Shown here: in pieces, positions 10,317 through 21,460 of the stretch
Position numbering within the stretch: the stretch's first letter is position 1
How the letters are laid out: each line of letters opens with the position of its first letter
DNA from: Plakobranchus ocellatus
Taxonomy: Eukaryota > Mollusca > Gastropoda > Plakobranchidae
Assembly: GCA_019648995.1 (NCBI GenBank)
Contig: BLXT01003539.1
Span: 1,216,609-1,242,827 of the forward strand
Direction of reading: 5' to 3'
DNA: 26,219 nucleotides
Notes under the pieces: model-generated
What the model was told of the DNA's origin: nothing
Seen by the model: only the letters and a program-made list of their open reading frames with translations
Database searches by the model: none
Made by a program: the position numbers and the translations under genes

Positions 10317-11500
10317 AATTTATTCATGCAAGACATAAAACTGTTTACGTTGTAAAATCACATTTTAAACTAAGAAAGATTTGAACACGGTTAAAAATTC
10401 AATTTCATTCAAGAGACTTCACAGATGTACACACAATAAAATTCAAAGCAAATGTGTATTTCTCAAAGCCATCTTTTTTTACCCATTTATTCACAATTGT
10501 TTTTAAAAAAAATTTAATTATTGTTTTCCTCCATCATCACAATCCATGCTTTCATAAAGCTTCCATATCTGGCATTCTCGTTTTATCATCAATAATTCAA
10601 CTGGTTGGTTAAACAACATAGCAGTTTTTGTATAAAATAACAATTAAATTTAAAATACCTATTAAGCATTCAAAGAACTTGTCAATGAAAAGAAAGGGAA
10701 AGAAAAAAAAAATACACACCATGCTTCAATTAATGAGGCGGACAGCCACATCATTATGCAAGTGAAAATCATGTGATTACAAATTGATCTGCTCCATCGC
10801 TCAAACTGGGTATCCCAACAGCATCATCATCATAAGCCTGAAATGCCAATCATAAGTCTTGGTGTGCATGTGTTTATATTTGCCTCTTGAGCGTCAGAAT
10901 TTATTCCTTCCCTCGAAAGGTTTCAGTCTCTAGCCAGACAATGAGCTTTTTTCATCGGGTGAAGTTATCATTTTACTTACACCTGAAAATGTGAGGGCAA
11001 GTTTGCATATGACCCCATGAAAAATGCTCAGGTATCTTTTAAGCGATCACCAATTTGTAAAGTGTTCTGTATTTCTCAGTGCATTCTTTACAACAAAATA
11101 TATTCATCAATATTGAAACTAGTGACGCTTACCAACATTATTTTCCTTCTGCCAAGCGGTTGCTATACCAACACCTGCCATCTTAAATGTCAATACCTGA
11201 TCTATGAAATCTATCTGTCCCAAAGACAGATCAAGCTCAAATTGTTAGAACTTTTATTGACATAGTCCACAATTTATAATTTTATCTTTAGAAATATTTC
11301 AAATGTATAATTTTGTATTCTATAAAAAGCTATTTCTTGCATTTACCCTAATTATTCATAGAAAAAAAAAAAAAGCCAAATTTCTTAAAAAGTAAAGACG
11401 ATATTCACAAAAATTGCTATTTACTTTGGGAATAAAATGCAACTTCCTATTGTTTGAACAATCAAATAAGTGGCAGGTACATCCAAAAACACTAAAAATT
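10317..11500. other. Intergenic, AT-rich; A-runs
   Basis: No supported coding frame. A-runs lie near 10508, 10700 and 11360-11373. The few short open frames have no recognisable domain. Confidence 0.5.
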
Positions 11501-11501
11501 G

Positions 11502-11708
11502 AAAAAAAAAAAAAAAAAGACCAATTTCCATAGGTTTCAAGAAGGGTGTTTGAGTTTTTTGTATATAGCCAGTCCACAACAAGGTGATCTCAGGCTTTCA
11601 GGCCCTCCATCAGGCCAGGGCGCCGGTAGCGGGGCTCGAACCCACGACAGAAGGGTCCCTGCAGATCTCAGGGTGGACTCGCAAGCCACTGTGCTACCGA
11701 CGCCCCCA
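11502..11708 (-). repeat. tRNA-derived SINE, best preserved copy
   Basis: The minus-strand head (11705-11618) contains a pol III A box (GGTAGCACAGTGGC, about 11698-11685) and a perfect B box (GGGTTCGAGCC, 11643-11633). Its two ends pair over 13 bases: GGGCGTCGGTAGC at 11705-11693 with GCTACCGGCGCCC at 11630-11618, with one G-U pair. A body of about 100 bases unrelated to tRNA follows, and then T17 on the minus strand (11518-11502), which would act as a pol III terminator. Length is about 205 bp. It is more GC-rich than its surroundings, as expected for a fairly recent insertion. Confidence 0.75.
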
Positions 11709-14027
11709 TTACAAGAAGGAAGCAATCAAGAGTACATACAGAAATCCGTATAATATTGACATTAATAATATTGAAAATTAGCAAATTTTAAAACTTTTGG
11801 CTGGAGATTAAGTTAATCCACTAAGTTTTTTTCCTGATCTAATAAGCTGAGAACAGAATATGCTACCAAGTGCAGTATGAGCTCAAAAGTCAGACCCATG
11901 ACCTCCTCAGAGTAAACAGTACCGTACAAGAGAGCTGATTTTCAGGGAAACTCATACATTGGACTGTTTGTTAAAATGATATGCAAGATCTTGACTCACA
12001 TTATCAAACTGCTCTTCCAGCCCACAGTCACGCGTTAAAAGTTCACTCATGTGATAATGTGAAAAGAAATGGAAAAAGTCTCAGCTAATTTCATCATGGT
12101 TGTGTTAAGTTGCATGCCTCAAAATACAAAGGAAACCACATTCATCAGGCCTGGTAATAGCTTGGATGCCGTAATAAAAGGGATTGTTTTTAAATTCCAT
12201 CTTTATCTACCCTTTTTCTCTAGTAAAAGTTATCGGGGATAACAGCAAGGCTTCAGTGGAGCCCAATCAGTATAGCAGGGACACAGACTTGTTCACATAA
12301 GGCAGAGCAGTATTGGAACAAGCCCACGCAAGGCCAAGTCACTGCAAGCACATGCTCAACAGTTGGTGAAGCAAAAGAGGACAGCAGTGTGCTACAGACT
12401 TCAATCTAGCCCTAGGCCTAGCCGCACTGCATATGTAATAAGTCACGCAGAAAAGCTTGTTTGAAGCCTTTCCATCACACACACAGTAATGCACGCTGTC
12501 CAGGACCAGTAATTCTTTTCATTTTGGACACCAATGTCAAACGCTCAAATAAACATGCTGGATTAGTCCATAAATGCTTACTTCCCTTGCATTTCTGATT
12601 TAACATCAGATTGCTCTGGTCCCACTATCGCTATTATATCCGTTTTCCACTAGAATGAAACTGAACACACTAACGCAGTTACAGTAACAAGTAAAGGGAT
12701 ATGCAACGAATTTAAACTCGCTATTGCAAACAGTTGACACCACATAGATATATATATTTACATGTATAAATAAATCATTTTTATGTACATAAAACATTAT
12801 CAAGGAACAGCTTCAAAAGTTGCTTCCTATGCTCAGCAGAAACTGAAAAAGCAAAAAAAAAAAAAAGAAAAAGTCGCAAAATGGTGATCATTCAACTTCA
12901 TGCCTACACAATTGTCACCTGATAGTCATTTAGGTTGGGATACCCATGTGATTAATCCAGTTATCGGAACAGGGTTGTCCCTTTTACAAACAAATTGGGG
13001 CGATAAAAACACAGCACTCAGTTCTCTCAAAATCAAAACCATTTTTTTGACGTGACTGTCCAACAATTTTAAGTTTGGTCTCAGAGTACAATATTCGACC
13101 AAATGATTGCAAACAAACTCTATAAAATAAAACATGGAATTGATGCTGAGCATTCATTCCATGACAAGCTCAGAAAAAGACAAATTCACATTTATCGACA
13201 ATCAAATCAGTGATTTTTTTTTTTCCAATTAAAAGCTGTTAAATATAAAAAAAGGTGCACTTCAAAAACCTCGATTAATGAATACAATTAAACAAGCACA
13301 TAGGAACAAATTAATTTAAATCAAGATTTTTTATTAAATCAAATGAAACTTGAATTTTTTCAAGAACTTTTTTTAATGGTTGGAGTCATGAAGTTGGTGG
13401 CAAATTTATCATTGATGTAACATGAAAATTACAAGCCTATCCTTAAAAAAAAACCGATACAAGCAGTCACAAAAACGATTATCAAACGACATGAATGTAC
13501 ATAATGAGATTAAAATTATTACAATTTAAAATCAATACTCACACACTTACAGTAAGTGAAATCAAATATAAGTAGCATTCTGCAGTCCCACGAAACAATG
13601 AAAGTTTCTGGTCAGTCTCTCTACATAAAAAAAGCAAATCTAAATTGCAGGGGGAAGGATTTAGTTCTATGGAATAAGAAGCAATAGGAAGCCTTTGCTT
13701 GCTTTGCAAGAGAAAAAAAATATATAATTGCAGATTCAAAGAAAGATTTTTAGCTGTTCATTTTTTTTGTTTAATGAGACAGTCAACAAACGGACTTATA
13801 GTCTTTATTCTAGAAAAAAAAAATTACTTGATTGTATCTTGACAAACACATAAAAAAAGAAAGAAAAAAAAAAAAGTTAACAATCAATTCGAAGTGTGAT
13901 CCCATAAGCAACGTTAATGAACTTTAGAGAATAAAACAGAGTCACAAGTTTTAACTCCTAAGTCAGGTAATTCTATTGGATAGCAAGTTGATCTGTGGCT
14001 TTTAGATCCTTGCTGATAATGACAGAC
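11709..14027. other. Intergenic; one less AT-rich stretch near 12.2-12.5 kb
   Basis: 12230-12530 is visibly less AT-rich than its surroundings but has no long open frame on either strand and no recognisable RNA. The rest is AT-rich with A-runs near 12855, 13446, 13814 and 13868 and short AT repeats near 12750-12760. Confidence 0.45.
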
Positions 14028-14106
14028 TCAAACTTAACCCAACGACAGAAAGGTCCCTTCAGCTCAGATTTGAGGTGAGTTGATTAGCTATTACGTCGCT
14101 AAACTG
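14028..14106 (-). repeat. Diverged tRNA-derived SINE copy
   Basis: On the minus strand GCGACGTAATAGCTA, AACTCACCTCAAATCTGAG and GGGACCTTTCTGTCGT occur in the same order as in the 11.6-kb copy, where the last block reads GGGACCCTTCTGTCGT. The B box has decayed to GGGTTAAGTTT. The A box region is several bases shorter than in the 11.6-kb copy. The downstream body is not recognisable. Confidence 0.6.
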
Positions 14107-15194
14107 TATCATACAACTAAAAATCAAACAGCATTAGATAGATAGCGTTTTTAATGAAATAATTCCAATGCCTTGAAACAAACGTCTCTAAGTACGGTAA
14201 TAGAGATTTTCAAAGGATATTTTGTAAGGGAAACATACAAGAGGCTGCAAAGATATGGTTTGTCATTGGACTGCTGAGAATTCTATGGGAGGAAAAGAGA
14301 CTGTTTGAAACAGAGCTTAGTGCAAACACAAAAGATTAACTATGAAAGAGATGAAGAAATGACAAATGCACTCAGACTCAAACCCCTTAGATGCAATTTC
14401 TGGCCTAAAGCCCTTTAATGTCTATTGCTTTGTCTAATTTGCACAAATCGTCTGACAATGATATTAAAATACTGTACCTTGAAAAGAATGAAAATCACAT
14501 CACACTGAAAAATTCATGCCAAAAAAAGACAGAGCCTCATATACTTTGTTGAGAGGAATTTTGAACGGGTGGGCAAAGAGAAAAAGCTACAATAATGAAA
14601 GGTTCCTCAAAAATAAAAGCCTAGCCTCCAAGAGGAAAGATTGGGGTTGGGGGAAAAGGGTGGGGTTGTTATTTTCTTGAAACAGCACATATGCATTACG
14701 TAATAGTCTCCGACCAGAATTCCAGGCACTAAATGTACTGTTGTAGGCCTAAACCACTTTGGTATGACACATAAACAAGTGAAGCAGCATCAGAAAGCAG
14801 AGAAGTCACATTTTGGATAATGATTGATATAAGCTCAAATTTCATAAGGTAAAAAAGAAAAAATAAATGATAAATAAATATCTCTATCAGAATTACCTGA
14901 TATGTTAAAAAGCAGCCCATTCATTTGCATTTTTATTACCTTTTTTATGTTGAGACAATAAAATTGTTTCCAAAAGCTCTAATAAGAAAAAACACAAAAA
15001 AAACCCAGCAAATTCTCAGAGACTTGTGATTGGTTTGTCTCATATAAGTGGATGATCTTGCTATGTCCTATTCCTAAAAAAGTAATGGAAAAACAGTTAA
15101 TGAAAATTATAATTAACACATAAAAGTTTATGCTCTCAGATATGAAAAAATCTATACTCACAAACGCCCATTTACAAGCAATAAAAAAACAAAA

Positions 15195-15236
<42 letters not shown>

Positions 15237-18200
15237 ATAATAATAATAATAATAAAAATCTAAAGATCTGCAATATACCACAATAAATTGTCATGTCATT
15301 GCAATAAAAACAGCCACATGCATAGAGCAAACAATTCTCAAATAATGTAGACCTTTCATTAGGCCCATTTATATAAATCAAGTTTTATCCTATGACCATT
15401 GCAGAAAGGAGGTAGAAACATTTTAACATAAACACAACAGTTTCAACACAGAGGTATAAAACTCATGATTCTTCTCCTTAAGAAAGTAGAAAAAAAAAAT
15501 GCCTCTCAGATACAATAGCTGTAGCCTTTGAAAATTGAAGTTCAGATTTGTGAGATTTCGAAAAGAAATGAGATCTTTGGCGGAAATGGCCCGACAAAGC
15601 ATTAATGCAGTTTTTGTACCCAATGAATCCCCCCCCCCCGGATTTCAGGATTAAAATAACTTGAAATGGGAAAAAAAAAAAAACATGCAAAGCACATCTC
15701 CAACTTGCCCTAACAAATGCTTTGCTTTATTACTTTTTTTTTAATAGGTGTTTGCACCCTCATTTAGTGTGGACTGGTCATTTTTACTTAAATACATTGT
15801 GCAACTGAAAGACTGGAGAAAAACTTGATATAAAGAAAAAAAACCCATTAAAACAAAATAACACTCAAAGATTTTGGAACTGAGGTACTGAATTGGATCC
15901 TAAGAGATTACACAAGACAAAACTGAGGATAAAAAAAGCACACACAAATACTGAAATATCAAATAACTTGAAATATTTGGGTAGAAAGTCACATACAAAA
16001 AAAAAAAAAGAAGGAAGAAGTTCAGAAAGAAAAGTAATAAATCACTGATAATGATTGTCATGTTCTATCACATTTTCTGATCAAATACAACTGCTGAAAA
16101 CCTATAAAAACTAACTTAGATAAGATAAATGGAGGTCAATAGAGCTACTATCGAATACAGTTGGTTTCTTCAAGTTACAGATGTGATCAAATACCCTAGA
16201 CCTAGATTTGATAAGAAAAATATTCAGAACTCATTTAACGAGATGAGGACAGAATACTTGCAGTATAAACCCTATTTTTGCAAGGCCATTATGACCCACC
16301 ATATTTCTGGTGTGACAAAATGACTCAACATAAAGGAAATTAACAAATGGTTAGGCATAAATAGAGAGCGATAAAATCACCCCAGACATTAAGAGGGAAA
16401 AAAAAAATGGTATAATGCATTTCTAGATTAGAAGTTTTGAAATTTCATCACACCTCTATTTCACAGATGCCTATTACATGCAGGCATTTTGCTTTCATGG
16501 TTCCATTTATATTATCTTATTTCTTTGCATTGTTTTGACTTCTTTAGCATAGAGAATAAGACTTAAGTTAGAAAATAGGCTGCAAAAACCATAGCTTTTT
16601 GAATATCTAATGGGTGAAATTGACCTCAAATCTAATGTGTACCAAAACAAAAATAGTTTGGGGGGAATAATTCACGTTTCAGATTTTCAAAGATGGGCCC
16701 TCAATTTTAGGAATCGCAATATTCCATGCCTCAGTGTTTCTGTCCAATGTCATAGAAGGATGACATGTTATAAAAAAAACAAAACAAACCCCCCTCAGTA
16801 TTGATGTTAAAAATAAGACAAGAGGTAAATAAATCCTAATGATGAAAGTTATTCCTGTAAAATCCATGTGATACAAGAAAGAAGCACAGAACTAAGAAAA
16901 AAAAAAACAACAAATCACAAATACTATTGTTTTAACATCACTGAGTAAAGACAAAAACACACAAAGTAGAATAGAGGTTATTCAAGTCCCGATTTCAGCT
17001 GTCCATAGACAAGTATTTTTATTGAAAGTTTGATCTCAGCAGGCACTGAGTGTGAGAGTAAACTGGGATGACTCAAGTTCTGTTGGAATCCATGGCTACA
17101 AGGTAAAAAAAAAAAAATGACGATCAATTCTGTCTTTGGCTCTAAGGTTTAGATCATCTTGAATTATTTCTGATGCAGACTAGAAGTGAGAACAACAGGC
17201 AGTGCAACAATCTAGTCAAGTTTGACGCTGAAATAGATCTGGATTTACACAGCTGGTATCAACACAGATTTCTTTTGTTTTGATTTAGACTAGATTAAAA
17301 TGTTGAGATAGAAATCCATCCTTGATATATAATGTATTTTTTCCTTCTGTGATTGTAAACCTAGATCTAGGCCTGGATTGAATGAGAAATGCAAATTTAG
17401 CTCATTAAATCTGGAGAAGGCAGGCATTTAACACCACATGAGATTGTCAATTTGAATCAATACCATTCCTTGAAATGCATCTCTGAAAAAAGCGCTGAAC
17501 TTTAATAAGTGTAAACAAATAAATAATTTTTGAGTGTGGAATGAACCACCACAATTTGATAAGAAACTAATTCAGATTCATATTTAGTTATTTAAGGGAT
17601 TTTGAGAATCTCAAATCTCCCAATGCAGATAGCATTCATATAAATAAAGTCCATACACCAGTTGACAACCTTTTTAAAATATTCCACTAACAAAAATTCT
17701 GCTCCATATCACTTAAAGGTAAAGCCATGTAAAATTGTAATATTTTTAATATGCCTTATACATTCTTTTTGTGAATTGCTACTAATCTAAATCTGCTCCA
17801 CTAAACATACATATAAATAAATATTGCTTTCTATCACAGCATACAAACACTATGTTATCTCACAAATTGCATTTTGAAGTATTTATGAACAAGTCTATTC
17901 TATTGAATTATTAAATAAATAAATAAATTTGTTGAAAGTACTGCACTCTAATAAATACATAAATTAACAAACAGCAGTTCTTGGTACCCTTATACAACAA
18001 ACATTTAAGGCAACATTTAAGGCTATGACAAAAGCTGGTGTCTATATTGTTTGTGACAAAAGGACAAAATGTTTTTCAATAATAATCATGAAAGAATTAA
18101 TTTTCTTGCAAAAAGTCTTGATTGTTCCCTTCAGCCCAAGGCATCAAGCTTTGTTATAAATTCTTTTTGATTGGACGAATTGAAATCAAAATAACTGACT

Positions 18201-18445
18201 CAAAACTGTTGGACACAGTTTCAGTTGAGATACTATTGCTATGAAAATTTTGCTACTTTTGGGCAACACAATCGCTCTGAGTAAAATATCCATGCAAAAT
18301 TAACTGATAAATTTGCTTCACAGATATTGCTGAAATAAGGCAGAAAAGATCGAACAATGCTTTTGAATGGTTGATGTGCCCTGATATCTGGTAAAAAAAA
18401 TGGCATTGCTTAAAATGAAATCACAAAGGTTTTGTCATAGCCTCA
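14107..18445. other. Long gene-poor stretch dominated by plus-strand A-runs
   Basis: I see no coding frame with recognisable content on either strand; open frames such as those across 14979-15381 are translations of homopolymers. A-runs of at least 8 bases greatly outnumber T-runs. Imperfect CCTAGACCTAG and CTAGATCTAG motifs occur near 16195 and 17360. A C11 run lies at 15629-15639. This may be untranslated or read-through transcript of the minus-strand gene at 19301-25409, or plain intergenic DNA; the sequence does not decide. Confidence 0.45.
15196..15255 (+). repeat. A39 followed by (TAA)7
   Basis: An uninterrupted run of 39 A (15196-15234) is followed directly by seven TAA units (15235-15255). 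This structure is typical of the 3' tail of a retroposed element on the plus strand, with a microsatellite grown from the tail. I do not recognise the sequence upstream as an element. Confidence 0.85.
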
Positions 18446-18451
18446 TTTATT
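18446..18451 (-). promoter_or_regulatory. Candidate poly(A) signal of the Bfr1-like gene
   Basis: AATAAA on the minus strand, the first canonical hexamer I find downstream of the stop codon at 19301, about 850 bases away. Such hexamers are frequent in AT-rich DNA and others follow, so only position supports it. Confidence 0.25.
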
Positions 18452-19300
18452 GATTGAATTTAATGTTAATAGTTGGAAAATCATCAAAAACTGAGATCGA
18501 TGAATGAGATGTCTTGAGGGCAGTCATGATGGAAGTGTGGCATGGAAAAGAGAGAAAAAAGCTAAATTCTTTTTTTCGTTTTTTTTTTTTTTGGCAAAAG
18601 TTCAAAACCCTTATATCTACGAAATGTGGGCAAAAACCTTGCTCCAAAAGTTCATTTGCCCTTATCTTTGGCCTACCTAAGACTACTTCATCATCATAGG
18701 ACATTTTGTGAATGGTATAAAATACAGTCCTCTTATTTTTCAATTCATACATTTTATAGAATATTGCATACCATACATGGTTTATCAATTTACTATGCAA
18801 ACAAGATCATTTTGATCTGAAGATTTTTGAAAATGCAAAAAATGGGTATGGAAAAATCAAGGCCCTTGTAGGGTGTGGCAAAGCTGTCTGTTGAAAGCTT
18901 ATTACTTATTAGGACTGACCTAGAGACACATTGTCAAGGACAGATGATGACGAGAACAAACAATAGAGCAAGGCTGAGGAGTAGGTATAGGACAATAAAA
19001 AAGTAAATATACCTAAATTGTTATGCAGCCCTTGTCTCTCTTTAGTTTTAAGAGGAAAATAATATTAAAAAATCAAAGCAAACATGGAGAGCTATGAAAA
19101 CTCTTGCTAAGAATTTGCTAAGAATTGAAGGGATGTGGCTTGCCTTTGTGGACAGTCTGCACTAGAACTGCTACATAGAAAGTTGTTTTCCCTTCCACAC
19201 ACTGATTTTCCTGTGGTACACTACTTTTCTCTCATTTTTCAATATAAATATATACTAGCAGTCTTCTTGATGTTGAAATGTGAATTGCACTCTATTTGGT
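18452..19300 (-). other. Probable 3' untranslated region of the Bfr1-like gene
   Basis: The sequence after the stop codon is AT-rich with no coding frame of note and leads to the AATAAA at 18446-18451. It contains U-rich stretches in the sense orientation. The extent is inferred only from the position of that hexamer. Confidence 0.35.
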
Positions 19301-21460
19301 TTAAAGATTAGTAGATTCTGTGTATTCACTTGGCTCACAGCTATTGGCACTGTGTTGAGGGGAATCTGTGAATGCTATACTGGACTCCACCCAACGGGCA
19401 GTAAAGGATTCATCTGTGGGGATTTCCTGTGGTACAGATGCTTGTTCTGACGGTGGTAGAGCAGAAAAGAAGGTCTGTTGGACATCACTGATTGAGGGTC
19501 CACCTCTAGCCACATCTTGCACTTCTAAGGACTCAGGTGCAAGGGGTAGTAATGCTGATGGGTCACTTAAGTCTAAATCAGAAGTTTGCTTTGAAAACAC
19601 AAGGTTATTGTCACTGCCAGGTAAGTTTTTTCCAACACCACTTTCAGTAAAAGATGGACCATGGCTAGATGTTGCCTGGTATTGTGCTAGTGGTGGCTGT
19701 GATATATCCTGGACACCAAGAGAGGACAAATGCGCCTGAAAATGGCTGGTGCCGGGGATGACGGGAGCAGCCATTGAAGAATTCACAGATTTTGAGGAAA
19801 AGCTTGAGTTGGACGAGTTTCTTCGTGGAGGTGCCGGCATGGACGCTGAAAATGACAATGGTGGGAAGTCTTCGTTGATCCCTAATGATGCCAGACCAGA
19901 GAGGCTGGTCATGGGGCTTGTTAGAGGTGTATGAGCAAAAGGAGAGTCACTCACTGGTGTCGAGGCCTGACGAGGCATATTTGGGGAAAGGAGAGGTGAA
20001 CGTGGGAAGGATGCCCTTGCAGCTAGTGGCATTTTCTGCAACTCCTGTTCAGCCTGTGAATCCATGGCAGTTGGGGCCGAGACTCTCGAGGCCAATGCCT
20101 GGTGCTGGGTATTGTCAGTACTTGGCTGCAAACTATGTCTATGGTGACCACGACCCATAGTGGGGTGATGAATAGGGAGTAATGAGTTTGTACTAGACTG
20201 AGGTGACACAACAGCCGAATATGAAGCAGCCCAAAGCCCACTGGTAGTGTTCGAGGATGTGGCACTTTTAATGGATCCACTTGCAATCCCTGACCAAGAT
20301 GCAGACAGGGGAGGAAAAGTGGGTAAGGTTACTTCATGTGTGAGCTGATTTGGCCTGTTGGGAAGCTTCTCAGTTTTTCCAGCTGAGGGTTCAGTTTGAG
20401 AAAATAATGATGAACCTGTAGCAAGATTCTTCCACAGACTATCACCTCCTTGATCTAGCTTCCCTCTTGTGCTAATTTCCTTATCTTTTCTTTGTCCACT
20501 AAATGTCTCCCTCCTTTGTTTTGCAGTTTTATCGCTCTCTTTAAACTTTGGGATCTCTTTGGCATGACCACTAAAGGTTGACCGTCGGTTAACTGAGACT
20601 GGGTCCTTCCCTCTCCCACGAGAGGCTCCTCCCTTACCTTGTCCTGAACTGACTTTTCCCTGGGAGTGAGCCGAGTCCATGCTCTGACTCTGTCGACTAG
20701 GCTGGACCTGATGAGTTGAAGACATTTGCATGAGACCTGCAGGTGAGGATGCTGATGCAGCCAGAGGTGGATGCCTTTGTCCCCTTGGAGAGAAGATTTT
20801 GTTTCTCGCACCAGATGAAGCAGTGGACAGCATCTGCTGGCTGTCTAATCTCTGGCTTGGCTCCCGGGGAGGCTTCAGAAGCATTTGGGAATAAAGAGGG
20901 GCAGGATTGCCTCCTGCTTTACCCCTACCAATATCACTGTACTCAATTTTTGTTTCCACAGGGCTATCATCACTGAAAGAAACTCCTCCTACGGCTCCTC
21001 CCATACTATCGCTACTTACCTGGAGAGCAGATATTGATGTTTTAACTTCACACGCAGAAGCCTGGCTCTCCGAAGAGCCCGAGTCACCCTCCACAGTAGA
21101 GTCGCTGTTCTGGCCTGTTCCATCTTGGCTGTCCCAGGCCTCTGCATGGCCACCAACAGCACCAAACTCTTCCCTGCTGCTGGAAGATGTGCCCTCAGGT
21201 AGACCTTTTTGGTCATCCCTCGGACAGGGGCTTTGACTGCCTCCAAAGCAATGTAGGAGCATATCCGCATAGATTTTGTCTTCTTCCTTACTGCCTTCAT
21301 GTTCCGCATCTACTCCTTCATTTCCTCCTTCCTCAGAACTTTCAGTCTTGCTAACTTGTCGAGACATCTCACATATAAGACTTTCAGTAGCAGAGATCCC
21401 AGCATCACTGGCAACTTCACTTATGTGTGGACTGACAGACTGAGCTCTCTCATATTGAGC
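19301..21460 (-). CDS. Last coding exon: 719-residue Ser/Pro-rich disordered tail
   Basis: 2160 bases including the TAA stop; acceptor TTGATTGCAG. It is clearly richer in G and C than the flanking introns, and open over its whole length, which argues for selection on the protein. It starts with a short helix (AQYERAQ), then an acidic part (EEGGNEGVDAEHEGSKEED) and a long Ser, Pro, Gln and Gly-rich sequence. Visible short motifs are: an RG patch (GKGGASRGRGKD), two RRxTFSG repeats at residues 461-468 and 485-492 of the visible product, FPPLS at 552-556 and again in NEDFPPLS at 699-706, and a basic phospho-site-like PPRRNSSNSS. It has no folded domain that I recognise. Such motifs are common in mRNP scaffold proteins. 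Confidence 0.85.
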   Translation of the reverse strand, partial: AQYERAQSVSPHISEVASDAGISATESLICEMSRQVSKTESSEEGGNEGVDAEHEGSKEEDKIYADMLLHCFGGSQSPCPRDDQKGLPEGTSSSSREEFGAVGGHAEAWDSQDGTGQNSDSTVEGDSGSSESQASACEVKTSISALQVSSDSMGGAVGGVSFSDDSPVETKIEYSDIGRGKAGGNPAPLYSQMLLKPPREPSQRLDSQQMLSTASSGARNKIFSPRGQRHPPLAASASSPAGLMQMSSTHQVQPSRQSQSMDSAHSQGKVSSGQGKGGASRGRGKDPVSVNRRSTFSGHAKEIPKFKESDKTAKQRRETFSGQRKDKEISTRGKLDQGGDSLWKNLATGSSLFSQTEPSAGKTEKLPNRPNQLTHEVTLPTFPPLSASWSGIASGSIKSATSSNTTSGLWAASYSAVVSPQSSTNSLLPIHHPTMGRGHHRHSLQPSTDNTQHQALASRVSAPTAMDSQAEQELQKMPLAARASFPRSPLLSPNMPRQASTPVSDSPFAHTPLTSPMTSLSGLASLGINEDFPPLSFSASMPAPPRRNSSNSSFSSKSVNSSMAAPVIPGTSHFQAHLSSLGVQDISQPPLAQYQATSSHGPSFTESGVGKNLPGSDNNLVFSKQTSDLDLSDPSALLPLAPESLEVQDVARGGPSISDVQQTFFSALPPSEQASVPQEIPTDESFTARWVESSIAFTDSPQHSANSCEPSEYTESTNL

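Noticed and set aside
12230..12530. Less AT-rich island as a possible exon or structured RNA
   Set aside because: No sustained open frame with splice sites on either strand and no RNA motif I recognise.
14979..15381. Phe/Leu-rich minus-strand open frames resembling membrane proteins
   Set aside because: They are translations of the A39(TAA)7 tract and nearby AT-rich DNA.
20023..21309. Several open frames of 87-118 residues on both strands inside the large exon
   Set aside because: They overlap the 721-codon open frame, whose composition and splice phase support it as the real one.
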